NCBI GenBank assembly: GCA_051453625.1
Contig: JBOZIK010000001.1
Location: 298,225,257 to 298,289,256, forward strand
Reading direction: 5' to 3'
Origin: Welwitschia mirabilis
Lineage: Eukaryota > Gnetophyta > Gnetopsida > Welwitschiales
Length of the DNA: 64,000 bases
Shown: in pieces, positions 12,960 to 24,537 of the stretch
How positions within the stretch are numbered: position 1 is the first letter of the stretch
Layout of the letters: every line of letters begins with the position of its first letter
Program-made: the position numbers and the translations under genes
The notes under the pieces: model-generated
What the model was told of the DNA's origin: nothing
Database searches by the model: none
What the model saw: the letters and a program-made list of their open reading frames with translations, nothing else

Positions 12960-13960
12960 GCTAGGTTATATTAGCTTATCAACTTTAAAGATTCATTTAC
13001 CCTTATATAAAAATTATGACACTTATCAACACCTTGGTAGCCTTTCCAAATGTCAAGACATATCCCTTCAAACTATCTTATAGTGTTAACCTTTTGATTA
13101 TTGGGATATAAACCTTATTGACCTTCTCACACCATCTTTTTGTAATAACAATTATGTTTTAGTGATTGTGAATTATGTATTCAAATGAATAGAATTCATT
13201 CCTATAATCACAAATGATGCTAAAACCATATGTTGCTTTCTTAGACTTAATATGTTTTATAGATTTGACTTTTCTAGAATCTTGATTATGTTCAAGATAC
13301 TCATTTTATAAATGAAGTTCTTAGGAAACTTCCTCTTTCTATTGAAATTAAAGATAGAATAGCTAATAATTATCATCCTCGAACTAATGATTAAGCTGAG
13401 AATAATATTAACAAAACAAAGAAAATTATTTAAAGACTTATTGTTCAAAATAAAAAGTGTTAGTCTATCAAACTTCATGATGTACTTGGGATTATCTTGC
13501 TAATTGATGTAATTCAGTTAGTTTTTAACTTACAAATTTATGTATAGTAAAACTTATGTTCTTCTAGTCAATGTATGCTACAATTCCTATAAAACCATCT
13601 ATTAGCCTAATGTTATCAATTTGGATGATAATCTTTAACATAGACTACTTGAATTTAACATCTTAATTAAAAGTGAAATCATGTTATTCCTAGAAAACTC
13701 CTCCAAAAAGCTCAAGTTAAATTTATTATGATTAAAAGCTTATTTCTAGATCTTTATAACCTAGTTATTTGGTACTATTGTTTAATAATTAAGTGCATCT
13801 TCTCCATAACAAATTGAATTATAAATGACCAAGTCTTTATTGGATAAAGAAAGTGCATCTTAATGGCTTTGTTAAGATTCCCAACTTAAACACTAATGAA
13901 AGGTTAAACGTGAATGGACAATGATTAAAGTTATATCAATCATCTAATGATTTACATCTT
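12960..13960 (+). pseudogene. Ty3/gypsy integrase remnant, Athila/Tat-like, copy 1
   Basis: Read across frameshifts, the plus strand gives the ordered signature of a plant Ty3/gypsy integrase. First is a decayed zinc-finger tail (SLSKCQDISLQTIL). The start of the catalytic core follows: FDYWDIN at 13093, then NNNYVLVIVNYVFK and IEFIPIITNDAKT. Next come DTHFINEVLRKL and IKDRIANNYHPRTND (13260-13390), and finally the C-terminal KIPNLNTNERLNVNGQ (about 13870-13925). The family normally has W-G-I-D-F-(M/I)-G-P-F, V-D-Y-V-S-K-W, G-T-H-F, Y-H-P-Q-T and a late F-K-V-N-G-Q-R-L-K; the order and spacing fit. The first catalytic Asp (VDY) reads VNY here, and stops and frameshifts abound. No protease, reverse transcriptase or RNase H could be read upstream. 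The element is dead. Confidence 0.8.
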
Positions 13961-14314
13961 ATCATGGATGTGATTGAATAAATTAACTTAAATGTTCCTC
14001 TAACCTAAGATGAACTTTATACCTTTATTTAAATAATTTCCTGGGAAGATTCATTGGTTGATTCATCTTGTTGTTTGATCATCTCTTGACTTGGTTTTAG
14101 CTTTAGATTTCATATGAGTTTTTATAGAATAATTTATTTACTTTTAGATTTTTAGAATGATCAAGATTATATTTCAGTCAATCTAAGACATATCGATGTA
14201 TATGGACTTCAATGTCTATGATAATATTGCTTAAGTATGAATTATGTTAAATGAAATACTAGTTTGTAACTTTTTAGTTAGTTAATTCATTACTTAAAAT
14301 ACTATTAATAATTA

Positions 14315-14395
14315 AAAAATAAATACAATTAGGAAAAAATAAAAATAAAAAGAGAAGAACATTAAGAAAAGAAAGTCAAAAGAAAAAAAAATTCC
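14315..14395 (+). other. A-rich purine tract, copy 1
   Basis: This is a nearly pure purine stretch (runs of A broken by G), duplicated at 18000-18075. Lying downstream of a gypsy integrase, it could be or include a polypurine tract before a 3' LTR, but I found no matching 5' LTR to prove it. Confidence 0.4.
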
Positions 14396-15392
14396 ATGAT
14401 GTCTTACTACAAGCATATTAGGATAAATTTTCTTATAAGGGGCATCTAGTAGTATGATATAGTAGCTATTAAAACTCCATTAGAGAGTTTATTGATTATG
14501 ATATAGCTTCAACTTATAGGTCCTTACTATTTTGGTAGTAGTTTCATTTCCCTCATTATGATATGTGGTGTTTTTCAATATCTCATTCACTTGACTTCCC
14601 AAATCTCTGGAGCCATGACTTTAAGAGCATGATAAAAACATATTGGTGATTGTATAATGAATTATTAAATTGTAGATGACTTGATTGATTTTAATCTTAA
14701 CATTACATTAATATCTTACCAAAGGATTATTTGATGTCAATCTAATCATTACCCTTGTTACATGATGCTTTTTTTCTCTCTAGCATTTAGTTATGGATAT
14801 TTTATATTAAATAGTTTTATGATGAATGCATTGAATCTTGTTAAGTTAGTATTGAAGGTAAAGTACTTAATCTTGTTCATATAGCGTGATGTGTGTTTGT
14901 CATTTTTCGAAAATTTCTAGTGTTTTTATTTAGAAATATTAAAACAATTTTTCCATCACTTCCATCTTATATAGAACCTACACACTTTTAGCTTGTCATT
15001 GTATTTAGTTATTTCACTTCATTAGTCTTTGCTTAATCATATGACTTCTTTAATCATTGACTATTAGGTTCATCTCCTTATCTTTTTTTACCTCATCAAG
15101 CATGACCCTCATTTCTTTATTTTCCTTTCTCTTTTTTTCTAATGATGTTTTTTTGCTTAGTTTGTACTTTTTATTTTGTATCCCTTGAAATTTTTAATTT
15201 GTATCTTCTAATCATCACATGTAAATTTACCTAGAATTCAAGATGAATTTATCTACCTCATGGGATGAGATCTTTAGAATCGTTAAAAGATTAACCATAA
15301 TTGAAATGAATTTCTATATTAACAATACATTTTTCATAAAACTAAAGACATAGTTATAAATTTAATACAAATCTTTCTCATGATTTTTACTT

Positions 15393-15402
15393 NNNNNNNN
15401 NN
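15393..15402. other. assembly gap, 10 N
   Basis: Ten N. The homologous position in the other copy (about 19076) is continuous (tttacttgaattatcttttt), so little if anything is missing. Confidence 1.
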
Positions 15403-16389
15403 AAATATCTTTTTGATATGCCAAAATAAAACGCAATCTATGTTTGACATTTTAAGATCCTTTATAGTGTAAAAGAAATGTCTTTACTTTAGTAATTTAT
15501 CCTATTCTTAACAAAATAGACATGCGAGAATGGGATATAACTCAAATGTCATTAATTAGTAAAGAAATCAAAGATTTTAAAAAATTAATTTATTTAAAGT
15601 AGGAAAATTATTTTTGATATTTTTCAATTAAGTAAGAAAAATAAAATCAACAATTAAAATGATGGAATGAGATAAATGATATGTAATGAAAATTGAAAAT
15701 ACAATGAAATGGAAATGAGAGTTATTTAAATGCAATCAACTTAATTAATTATACCAATGTGCTATCACATAAGTTGGTTCTTATATCCTGTATCAATATT
15801 AGATCTAATCTATTGTATCAGTAAGATGATAGTAACATAAGATATAAAGAAGAGAAAATAAGATAATTAAGAGTAATTAAGCATAGTTTATGAATCATAA
15901 TATATTTTCATACATAAACTTATGTCAAAAAACGCCTTAATGGCAAATACTCATCTGAGCAATAAATATATCTCTTCTTATAAGTAGATGGATTTCTTAT
16001 TCAACATTCTCTAATATCACAAGATACTTTGATGTAGAGAAAGATGAGAAAATTAGATGTCTTATAGTTATAAATGCTAACTAGAAAGGAATGATTACGT
16101 TACAATTTAAGTAATATAGAAAGCTAATTATTCATTGATTATTACCATTAAAACTTCCTAGAACTTAATGGTAGGTAGAAACTATTGGTACATGAAATTA
16201 GATAGTAGGTAATTATCTCCTTTCCTTGTTTAAATGAACATCTGGACAACCTCATAAAATACTATGAAATTTCCTATTTTGAATCTAATTTATGTTTGAT
16301 TCTTTATCTTTGTTATTTGACATAAAAAAGGATTATTTTTATTATTAAATCTATTAAAAGTTTATAATTCATCAAAGATAAAGTTTATG

Positions 16390-16489
16390 NNNNNNNNNNN
16401 NNNNNNNNNNNNNNNNNNNNNNNNNNNNNNNNNNNNNNNNNNNNNNNNNNNNNNNNNNNNNNNNNNNNNNNNNNNNNNNNNNNNNNNNN
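16390..16489. other. assembly gap, 100 N
   Basis: Exactly 100 N between the two copies of block S1+S2. Confidence 1.
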
Positions 16490-16679
16490 TAGTTTTTTAG
16501 ATTTTGATGTAGAAAAATAATTCAAGCACAAAATCTTACAAACCTAATGAGGAAATAAACTAAATTCATTGTTATCTTATATGTTGAAAAATATTTTACC
16601 TATTTAATTTGGTTTTACCTATCTTATATTTCTATAAACGTCTTTTATGCTAGGTTCTATTAGCTTATGAAATTTAAAG

Positions 16680-17640
16680 ATCCATTTACCCTTAGACAAA
16701 AATTATTACACCTATCAAAACCTTGGTAGTCTTTCCAAATCTCAAGACATATCCCTTCAAACTATCTTATAGTATTAACCTTTTGATTATTGGGATATAG
16801 ATTTATAGGCCTTCTCACACCATCTTTTTATAATAACATTATGTTTTAGTGATTTGTGAATTATGCATTAAAATGAATATAAGTCATTTCTATAATCATA
16901 AATGATGCTAAAACTATATGTTGTTTCCTTAGACATAATATTTTTTATAGGTTTGACTTTTCTAGAATCTTGATTATGATCAAGGTACTCATTTAATAAA
17001 TGAAGTTCTTACGAAACTTCTTCTTTATATGGAAATTAAAGATAGAACAGCCAATTATTATCATCCTCAAACTATTGGTTAAGCTAAGAATAATATTAAC
17101 AAAACAAAGAAAATTCTTCAAAAACTTACCATTCAAACTAGAAAGTCTTATTCTTTCAAACTTCATGATGTACTTCGGCTTATCTTGCTAATTGATCTAA
17201 TTCACTTAGTTTTTACTTACAAATTTATGTATAGTAATACTTTTGTTCTTCTATTTAATGTATGCTACAATTCCTATAAAACCATCTATTAGCTTAATGT
17301 TATGAATTTGGATGATAATCTTTAACATAGAGAAATTGAGCTTTAACATCTTGATGAAAAATCAGATCATGTTATTCCTAGAAAACTCCTATGAAAAGCA
17401 CAATCCAAATTTACTATGATTAAAAGCTTATTTGTAGATCTTTCTAACCTAGTTAATTGGTACTATTGTTTAATAATTAAGTGCATCTTCTTCATAACAA
17501 ATTGAATTATAAATGACCAAGTCTTTATTAGATAGAGAAAGTGCATCTTAATGGCTTTATTAAGATTCCCAACTTAAACACTAATGAAAGGTTAAAAATG
17601 AATGGACAATTGTTGAAGTTATATTAATCATTCAATGATT
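16680..17640 (+). pseudogene. Ty3/gypsy integrase remnant, Athila/Tat-like, copy 2
   Basis: This is the same domain order as the copy at 12960-13960. Here the core reads FDYWDID followed by a stop (16791 onward), closer to the family's W-G-I-D than copy 1. The loop around YHP is preserved as NYYHPQTIG (about 17050-17085), closer to the canonical Y-H-P-Q-T than copy 1's YHPRTND. The C-terminal IPNLNTNERLKMNGQ ends near 17612. The open run at 17000-17191 is in another frame and is not the protein. Because each copy keeps different ancestral residues, the two decayed independently after duplication. Not functional. Confidence 0.8.
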
Positions 17641-17999
17641 TACATCTTATCATGAATATGATTGAAGAAATTAACTTAAATGTTCCTCTAACCTAAGATG
17701 AACTTATTACCTTTATTTAAATAATTTCTTGGCAAGATTCCTTGGTTGATTCATCTTTTTTTTTATCATCTCTTGACTTGATTTTAGCTTAGATTTCATA
17801 TGAGTTTTTATAAAATCATTTTTTCACTTTTGGATGTTTATAAAGATCAATATTAGATTTTAGTTAATCTAAGACATATCGATGTTTATGAACTTTAATG
17901 TCTATGATAGTATTAATTAAGTATTAATTATGTTAAATGAAATACTAGTTTGTAACTTTTACATAGTTAATTTATTACTTAAAATACAAATTAATAATT

Positions 18000-18075
18000 T
18001 AAAAAATACAATTAGAAAAAAATGAAAAAAAAAGAGAATAACAAGAAGAAAAGAAAGGAAAAAGAAAAAAAAATC
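18000..18075 (+). other. A-rich purine tract, copy 2
   Basis: Homologue of 14315-14395, again almost all A with scattered G. The same tentative polypurine-tract reading applies. Confidence 0.4.
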
Positions 18076-19986
18076 CATAATATCTTACTACAAGCATATT
18101 AGGATAAATTTTCTTGTAAGGGATGTATAGTAGTATGATATAGTAGCTATCAAAACTCCATTAAAGAGTTAGTTGATTATGATATAGCTTCAAATTATAT
18201 GTCCTTACTCTTTTGGTAGTAGTTGCACTTCCCTCATTATGATAAGTGGTGTTCTTTAATATCTCACTAACTTGACTTTCCAAAATCTCCAGAGCCATGA
18301 CTTTAAGATCATGATAAAACCATATTGACAATTGGATAATGGATTATCAAATTTTTATTATTATTTCTTTTGTGGATGATTGAATTGGTTTTAATCTTAA
18401 CATTACATTAATATCTTACTAAAGGATTTTTTGATGTCATTATAATCATTATCTTTTTTACATAATGCTTTTTGCTCTCTAGCATTTAGTCATAAATCTT
18501 TAATATCAAATAGTTTGATGATGAATGCATTAAATATTGTTAAGTTAGTATTAAAGGTAAAGTAATTAATCTTGTTCATATATCTTAATGTGTATTTGTC
18601 ATTTTTTGAAATTGTCTAGTGCTTTTATTTAGAAATATTAAAATAATTTTCCCATTTTCGCTCCTCTCTTATATAGAACCTACACACTTTTAGTTTGTCA
18701 TTGTCTTTAGTTATCCTACTTCATTAGACTTTGCTTGATCATATGACTTGTTTCATCATTAACTATTAGTTTCATCTCCTTGTCTTTTTTTACCTCATCA
18801 AGCATGATCCTCATTTCTTTCTTTTCTTTATTCTTTATTTTCTAGTGATGTTTTTTGCTTAGTTTATACTTTTTATTTTGTATTCCTTAAAACTTTTAAT
18901 TTGTATCTTCTAATCATTACATGTAAATTTACTTAGAATTCAAGAAGAATTTATATACCTCATGGGGAGGAATCTTTAAAATCATTAAAAGATTAACCAT
19001 AATTAAAAATACATTTTTCATAGAACTAAAATCATAGTTATAAATTTAATGCATATCTTTCTCATGATTTTTACTTGAATTATCTTTTTGATATGCTAAA
19101 ATAAGATGCAATCTATGTTTGAAATTTTAAGATCCTTTATAGTATAAAAGATATGTCTTTACTTTAGTAATTTATTCTATTCTTAACAAACTACACATAC
19201 TAGAATGGAATATAACTCAAATGTTATTAATTGGTAAAGAAATCAAAGATTTTAAAAAATAAATTTATTCAAAGTAGGGAAATTATTTTTGATATTTTTT
19301 AATTAAATAAGAAAAATAAAATTAACAATTAAAATGACAGAATGAGATAAATGATATGTAATGAAACTAGAAAATACAATGAAATGGAAATGATTGTTAT
19401 TTAAATGCAATCAACTTAATCAATTTTATGAATGTGCTATCACATAAGTTAGTTATTATATCCTATATTAATATTAGATCTAATCTATTATATGAGTAAA
19501 ATGAGAGTAACATAAGATATAAAGAAGAGCAAATAAGATAATTAAGAGAATTAAAGCATAGTTTATGAATCAAAATATATTTTCATACATACACTTATGC
19601 CAAAAAACGCCTTAATGGAAGATACTTATTTAAGCAATAAATATATCTCTTCTTATAAGTAGATCGATTTCTTATTAAAAATTCTCTAATATCACAAGAT
19701 ACTTTTATGTAAAGAAAGATCAGAAAATCAGTTGTCTTATAGTTATAAATTCTAACTAAAAAGGAATGGTTACATTACAATTCAAGTAATATACAAAGCT
19801 AATTATTCATTGATTACTACCTTTTAAACTTCATAGAACTTAATGGTAGGTGGAATCTAATAGTACATGAAATTAGATAGTAGGTAATCATCTCCTTTCC
19901 TTGTTTAAATGAACATCTAGACAACCTCCTAAAATACTATGAAATTTCTTGTTTTGAATCTAGTTTATGTTTGATTCTTTATCTTT

Positions 19987-22203
19987 GTTATGTGACATAA
20001 AAAAGGATTATTTTTATTATTAAACCTATTAAAATTTATAATTCATCAAAGATAAAGTTTATGTTGAACTTTAATAATTTCCAAATGAATTATATAAAGA
20101 ATTTAAAATTCCTAAACCTAACACTATGTATGATTCTTAAAACATGTCTTACATGAAAAAAATGAAGTACCATGGCTTGGAATAGTAGGATTGATACTTT
20201 CTTGTCGCATCAATCTATGCCTAATAACTCTAATGGTATACCTTCTAAAGTAGGATGAATAGACCATGGCAATTCTTTAGTTTAATGAATTTATTTGTAC
20301 TTTATGGAAATTATTAAGAAATACTTTTTCAATTTTATCATAAAATAAATTTCTGTGATTAATCTTGGGCATCAAATTTATTAGAAGATTTGGATCCTAA
20401 ACTATGAATGATTTAAAAATTATCAATGTCCTTTACTTGATTTGACTATCTTTGGATCTCTAGGTGGTAGCGTAATCTATGTTACTAATACTTTATTAGA
20501 ATATAGTTTGTAGGTAGTTGTACTGGTTAGCATATTTTTTAATCTAAGGAAAACTCATTGAAATGCATCAAATAAAGTCTTTTAATATATTAAAGGTTCA
20601 TTATACTATAGTAGTATTTATGTTAAAAGATCTCCTCGTTACATGGATGAACCTATTTATCATGACTAATCCATCCTTTATGAATATTTTAATTTAAACT
20701 TTATTGAAGAAATTCATGATTTAAGGTCTACTTCTAGCTATTATATTACTCTATTTAATATCTAATTTCATTCAAAATTAAGAAAAATTCTATTGTTATA
20801 ATGTCTGTAATTAATGTTAAAGACATAATCACATAACTAAAGAATCTACATAAGTAGTGTTTCTTTTTAATTTTTTCAATACACTGGGATATCCTCTAAG
20901 TGAAATAATTGATAATACTAATACTATTTCTTTAACTAATGATCTAGTTCAATACAAGATTTAAGATCTTATAGCTAATGAATATTTAGCAATATTTCTA
21001 TGAGGTCATCAAATCATCTTGCAAATACATTTACTAAGATAGATTTAAGATTAGTATTTAAGAAGATATACAACATCATTTTAATTATTGATACTTGAAT
21101 TAAAGAGGTTAATAATAACTATTTCACCAAGAACTCTTTATTGTCTATATTTAACATTATTTATATTTATCTCTCTCTAATTATTTATTATTTATAACCA
21201 ATAGTTGTATTTTATTTTTGGCATTCTTATTATGTGATATGATAATAATTAATTCCTTGGTTCTTTATTTACTATTTTGGGTATCTAATATCATATAAAT
21301 AATTTAAAATATCTAATTAGCTTGATAGAATCATTGATATAGTGTAGATTTATATTTCCTCACCTTACTCATAATTTCCTCTCTTAGTGAGGGTATCATT
21401 CCAATAGATTGGACTACCACTTATAATAAAGTAAAAAGAGTTACTTTCCTAGGAAGAAAAAAGAGTTCTTAACTATCATTTTTCTTCTATTTGAAGAAGT
21501 ACATCTAGTGCAATTAGATTGGAAAATGAAATATCTTTAAATTCTCTGCATCAAGGTTATAACTACCAATAATTCCATTACTCCCTATTTAATTACTAAA
21601 TAATTAGGTCTCCCTAATTTCAATCAGTCACTCACTTTAAAAATATTTAAATTTGATATGTGCTAAAACTTATATGAAATATGTAACTAATAATGAAGAA
21701 GAACTTCCATGAAAGTATTTTTTTTTAAGATCAACTAGCCTTTTTTAAATTCATTATTAGCAATATGTATTTTACATCTTGTGTTTTATATGCTCACACT
21801 TATTTCCTTGCTTCCATTTGTACTATTAAAAGTAATAAGGAATTTAATAAATAAAAATTTTTATTTCTTAATCTTAAAGAACCAAATAATAAGTATTAAA
21901 TCCTTTTTCTTTACGTCATTCTAAGTGATCTAATTTGTCATGTAAATGTTAGCAAAGTATTCATCTTGGAGGGTATCATAAAAAAGTAATAGATTACTAG
22001 TAGATAAGAAAACAATTGGGGTCAAAAGGTATGTGATCTAAATTAGATAAAAAAAACATGAGTTGAATAAACAAGAAATTATAAAGAAGAAGAATAAGAG
22101 GAAGAAGAAGAAAGGTCATCTTCAACTACACTTTAATAAAAACTAAGGACTCTTGCTCCTCTTTCCTTCTAAAGGGAAAAGGATTTTTACTTAAATTGGT
22201 GTC
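19987..22203 (+). repeat. gap-4 duplication, left copy (end of S2 + S3)
   Basis: Starts gttatgtgacataaaaaagg, ends ttacttaaattggtgtc at the N run, and is repeated at 22304-24537. It carries the retroelement-like frame described at 20395-20880. Confidence 0.85.
20395..20880 (+). pseudogene. unidentified conserved frame with a possible zinc knuckle, copy 1
   Basis: The plus frame reads LTIFGSLGGSVIYVTNTLLE, later YMDEPIYHD and LNFIEEIHDLRSTSSYYITL. It then reaches a cysteine/histidine patch, CYNVCN-x-C-x-RHNHITKES, at about 20790-20850. The second copy (22715-23190) keeps the same frame and most of the residues. A gag-type CCHC knuckle (C-x2-C-x4-H-x4-C) is one reading of the patch, but the spacing is imperfect and the second copy has lost two cysteines. 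I do not recognise the upstream domain. It is probably a structural protein of a retroelement, dead in both copies. Alternatives are a pararetrovirus-like relic or a captured host exon. Confidence 0.35.
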
Positions 22204-22303
22204 NNNNNNNNNNNNNNNNNNNNNNNNNNNNNNNNNNNNNNNNNNNNNNNNNNNNNNNNNNNNNNNNNNNNNNNNNNNNNNNNNNNNNNNNNNNNNNNNN
22301 NNN
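22204..22303. other. assembly gap, 100 N
   Basis: Exactly 100 N between the two copies of block S3. Confidence 1.
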
Positions 22304-24537
22304 GTTATTTGACATAAAAAAGGATTATTTTTATTGTTAAATCTATTAAAAGTTTATAATTCATCAAAGATAAAGTTTATGCTGAACTTTAACAATTGTC
22401 AAATGAATTACATGAAGAATTTAAAATCCGTAAATTTAACACTATGGTATGATACTTGAAACATGTCTTACATGGAAAAAAGTCAAGTACCATGGCCTTG
22501 GAATAGTAGGATTGATACTTTCTTATATTCCCATGGCTTCAATCTATGCCTAGTAACTCTAATGGTATATCTTCTAAAGGAGGATGAATATACTATGGAA
22601 ATTCTTTAGACTAATGAATTTATTTATACTTTATGGAAATTATTAAGAAATACTTTTTTGATTTTATGATAAAATAAATTTCTTTGATTAATCTCGGCAT
22701 CAAATTTATTAGAAGATTTGATCCCAAACTATGAATGATTCAAAAATCATCAATGTCCTTTACCTCATTCTACTATCTTTTTATCTCTAGGTGGTATCTT
22801 AATGTACCTTACTGGTACTTTAGTAGAATATAGTTTGTAGGTACTTGTATTGGTTAGCATGTTTTTTAATCTAAGAAAAACTCACTAAAATTCAACAAAG
22901 AAAGTCTTCTGATATATTAAACGTTCATTAGAATATAGTACTGTTTATGTTAAAGGATCTCTTAGTTACATGGATGAACCTATTGATCACGACTACTCCA
23001 TCCTTTATGAAGATTTTAATTTAAATTTTATTGAAGAAATTCATAATCTAAGATCTACTTCTAGCTATTATATTACTCTTTTTAAAACCTAATTTCATTA
23101 AAAATTAAGAACAATTCTATTACTATAATGTCCATAATTAAAGTTAAAGACATAATCACATAACTAAAGAATCTATAAAAGTAGTGTTTCTTTTTAATTT
23201 TTTCAATAATCTAGGATATCTTCTAAGTGAAATAATTGATTATACTAATACTATTTCTTTGACTAATTATCTAGTTCAATACAATATTTAAGATCTTATA
23301 GATAATGAAGATATTGACAATATTTCTATGAAGTCATGAAATCATCTTGCAAATACATTTACTAAAACACATTTAAGGTTAGTATTTGAGGATACACAAC
23401 ACCATTTTAATTATCGATACTTGAATTAAAGGGAGTAATAATAACTATTTCATCAAGAACTCTCTATTCTCTTTATTTATCATTATTTATATTTATCTCT
23501 CTCTAATTATTTATTATTTATAACCATTAGTTGTATTTTATTTTTGGCATGCTTATTATGTCATATGATAATAATTAATTCCTTGTTTCTTTATTTACTA
23601 TTTTGAGTTTCTTATATCATATAAATAATTTATACATCTCTAATTAGCTTGATAGAATAATTGATACAATGGAGATTTATATTTCCTCATCTTATTCATC
23701 ATTTCCTCTCTTAGTGAGGGGGTCATTTAACTAGATGGGGCTACCACTTGTAATAAAGTAAAAAGAGTTACTTTCTAAGGAAGAAAAAGGAGTTTTTAAC
23801 TATCATTTTCCTTCTATGTGAAGAATCACTTATAGTGCAATTAGATTAGAAAATTAAATATCTTTAAATTCTCTGCATCAAGGTTATAACTATCAATAAT
23901 TCCATTACTCCCTATTTAATTACTAAAGTAATAGGTCTCCATAATTCCAATCAGTCACTCACTTTAAAAATATTTAAATTTGATATGTGGTAACACTTAT
24001 ATAAAATATGTAACCAATAATGAAGAAGAACTTCCATGTAAGTAATTTTTTTTTTTTTAAAGATCAACTAGCCTTTTCTAGATTCATTATTAGCAATATG
24101 TATCTTTCCTCTTATGTTTTATATGCTCACACTCCTTTTCTTACTTTCATTTGTACTATTAAAAGTAAGAAGGAATTTAATATATAAAAATTTCTATTTC
24201 TTATTCTTAAAGAACCAAATAATAAGTACTAAATCATTTTTCTTTACATTGTTGTAGGTGAGCTAATTTGTCATATAAATGTTAGCAAACTATTCATCTA
24301 GGAGGGTAACATAAAAAAGTAATAGATTACCTAGTAGATAAGAAAACAATTTGGGTTAAAAGGTGTGTATTCTACATTAAATACAAAAAACACGAGTTGA
24401 ATAAACAAGAAATTATAAAGAAGAAGAATAATAGGAAGAAGAAGAAAGGTCATCTTTAACTACACTTTACTAAAAACTAAGGACTCTTGCTCCTCTTTCC
24501 TTCTAAAGGGAAAAGGATTTTTACTTAAATTGGTGTC
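22304..24537 (+). repeat. gap-4 duplication, right copy (end of S2 + S3)
   Basis: Starts gttatttgacataaaaaagg and is parallel to 19987-22203. It runs on past ggtgtc into S4 without interruption, so S2-S3-S4 is the native order. Related sequence recurs at about 55540, where copy E of the composite block begins. Confidence 0.85.
22715..23190 (+). pseudogene. unidentified conserved frame, copy 2
   Basis: Homologue of 20395-20880. Here the frame is more open: YIKRSLEYSTVYVKGSLSYM runs on through DEPIDHDYSILYEDFNLNFI and EEIHNLRSTSSYYITLFKT without a stop, before a stop at the position corresponding to the pre-knuckle region. The Cys/His patch is degraded to YYNVHN-x-S-x-RHNHITKES. Agreement between the copies at the protein level over this stretch suggests it was coding in the ancestor. 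Confidence 0.35.

Larger units (their letters stand above)
12802..16389 (+). repeat. gap-3 duplication, left copy (blocks S1+S2)
   Basis: The stretch starts tagttttttagtttttgatg, ends gataaagtttatg at the N run, and is repeated from 16490 to 20063. By eye the copies agree at slightly over nine bases in ten across the first 330 bases. It carries the gypsy integrase remnant, an A-rich purine tract and the S2 segment also found at 4920. Confidence 0.85.
16490..20063 (+). repeat. gap-3 duplication, right copy (blocks S1+S2)
   Basis: Starts tagttttttagattttgatg directly after the N run and runs parallel to 12802-16389. Unlike the left copy, it continues without a break into block S3 at 20064. Confidence 0.85.

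Noticed and set aside
13257-13478. Minus-strand 73-codon frame over the integrase
   Set aside because: It is a shadow of the plus-strand gypsy integrase, which shows family motifs in order.
20940-21110. A NHLANTFTK-like stretch in block S3, reminiscent of the A-D-I-F-T-K end of copia RNase H
   Set aside because: It is a short, single motif with no RNase H or reverse transcriptase before it. It is not enough to call a copia pol.
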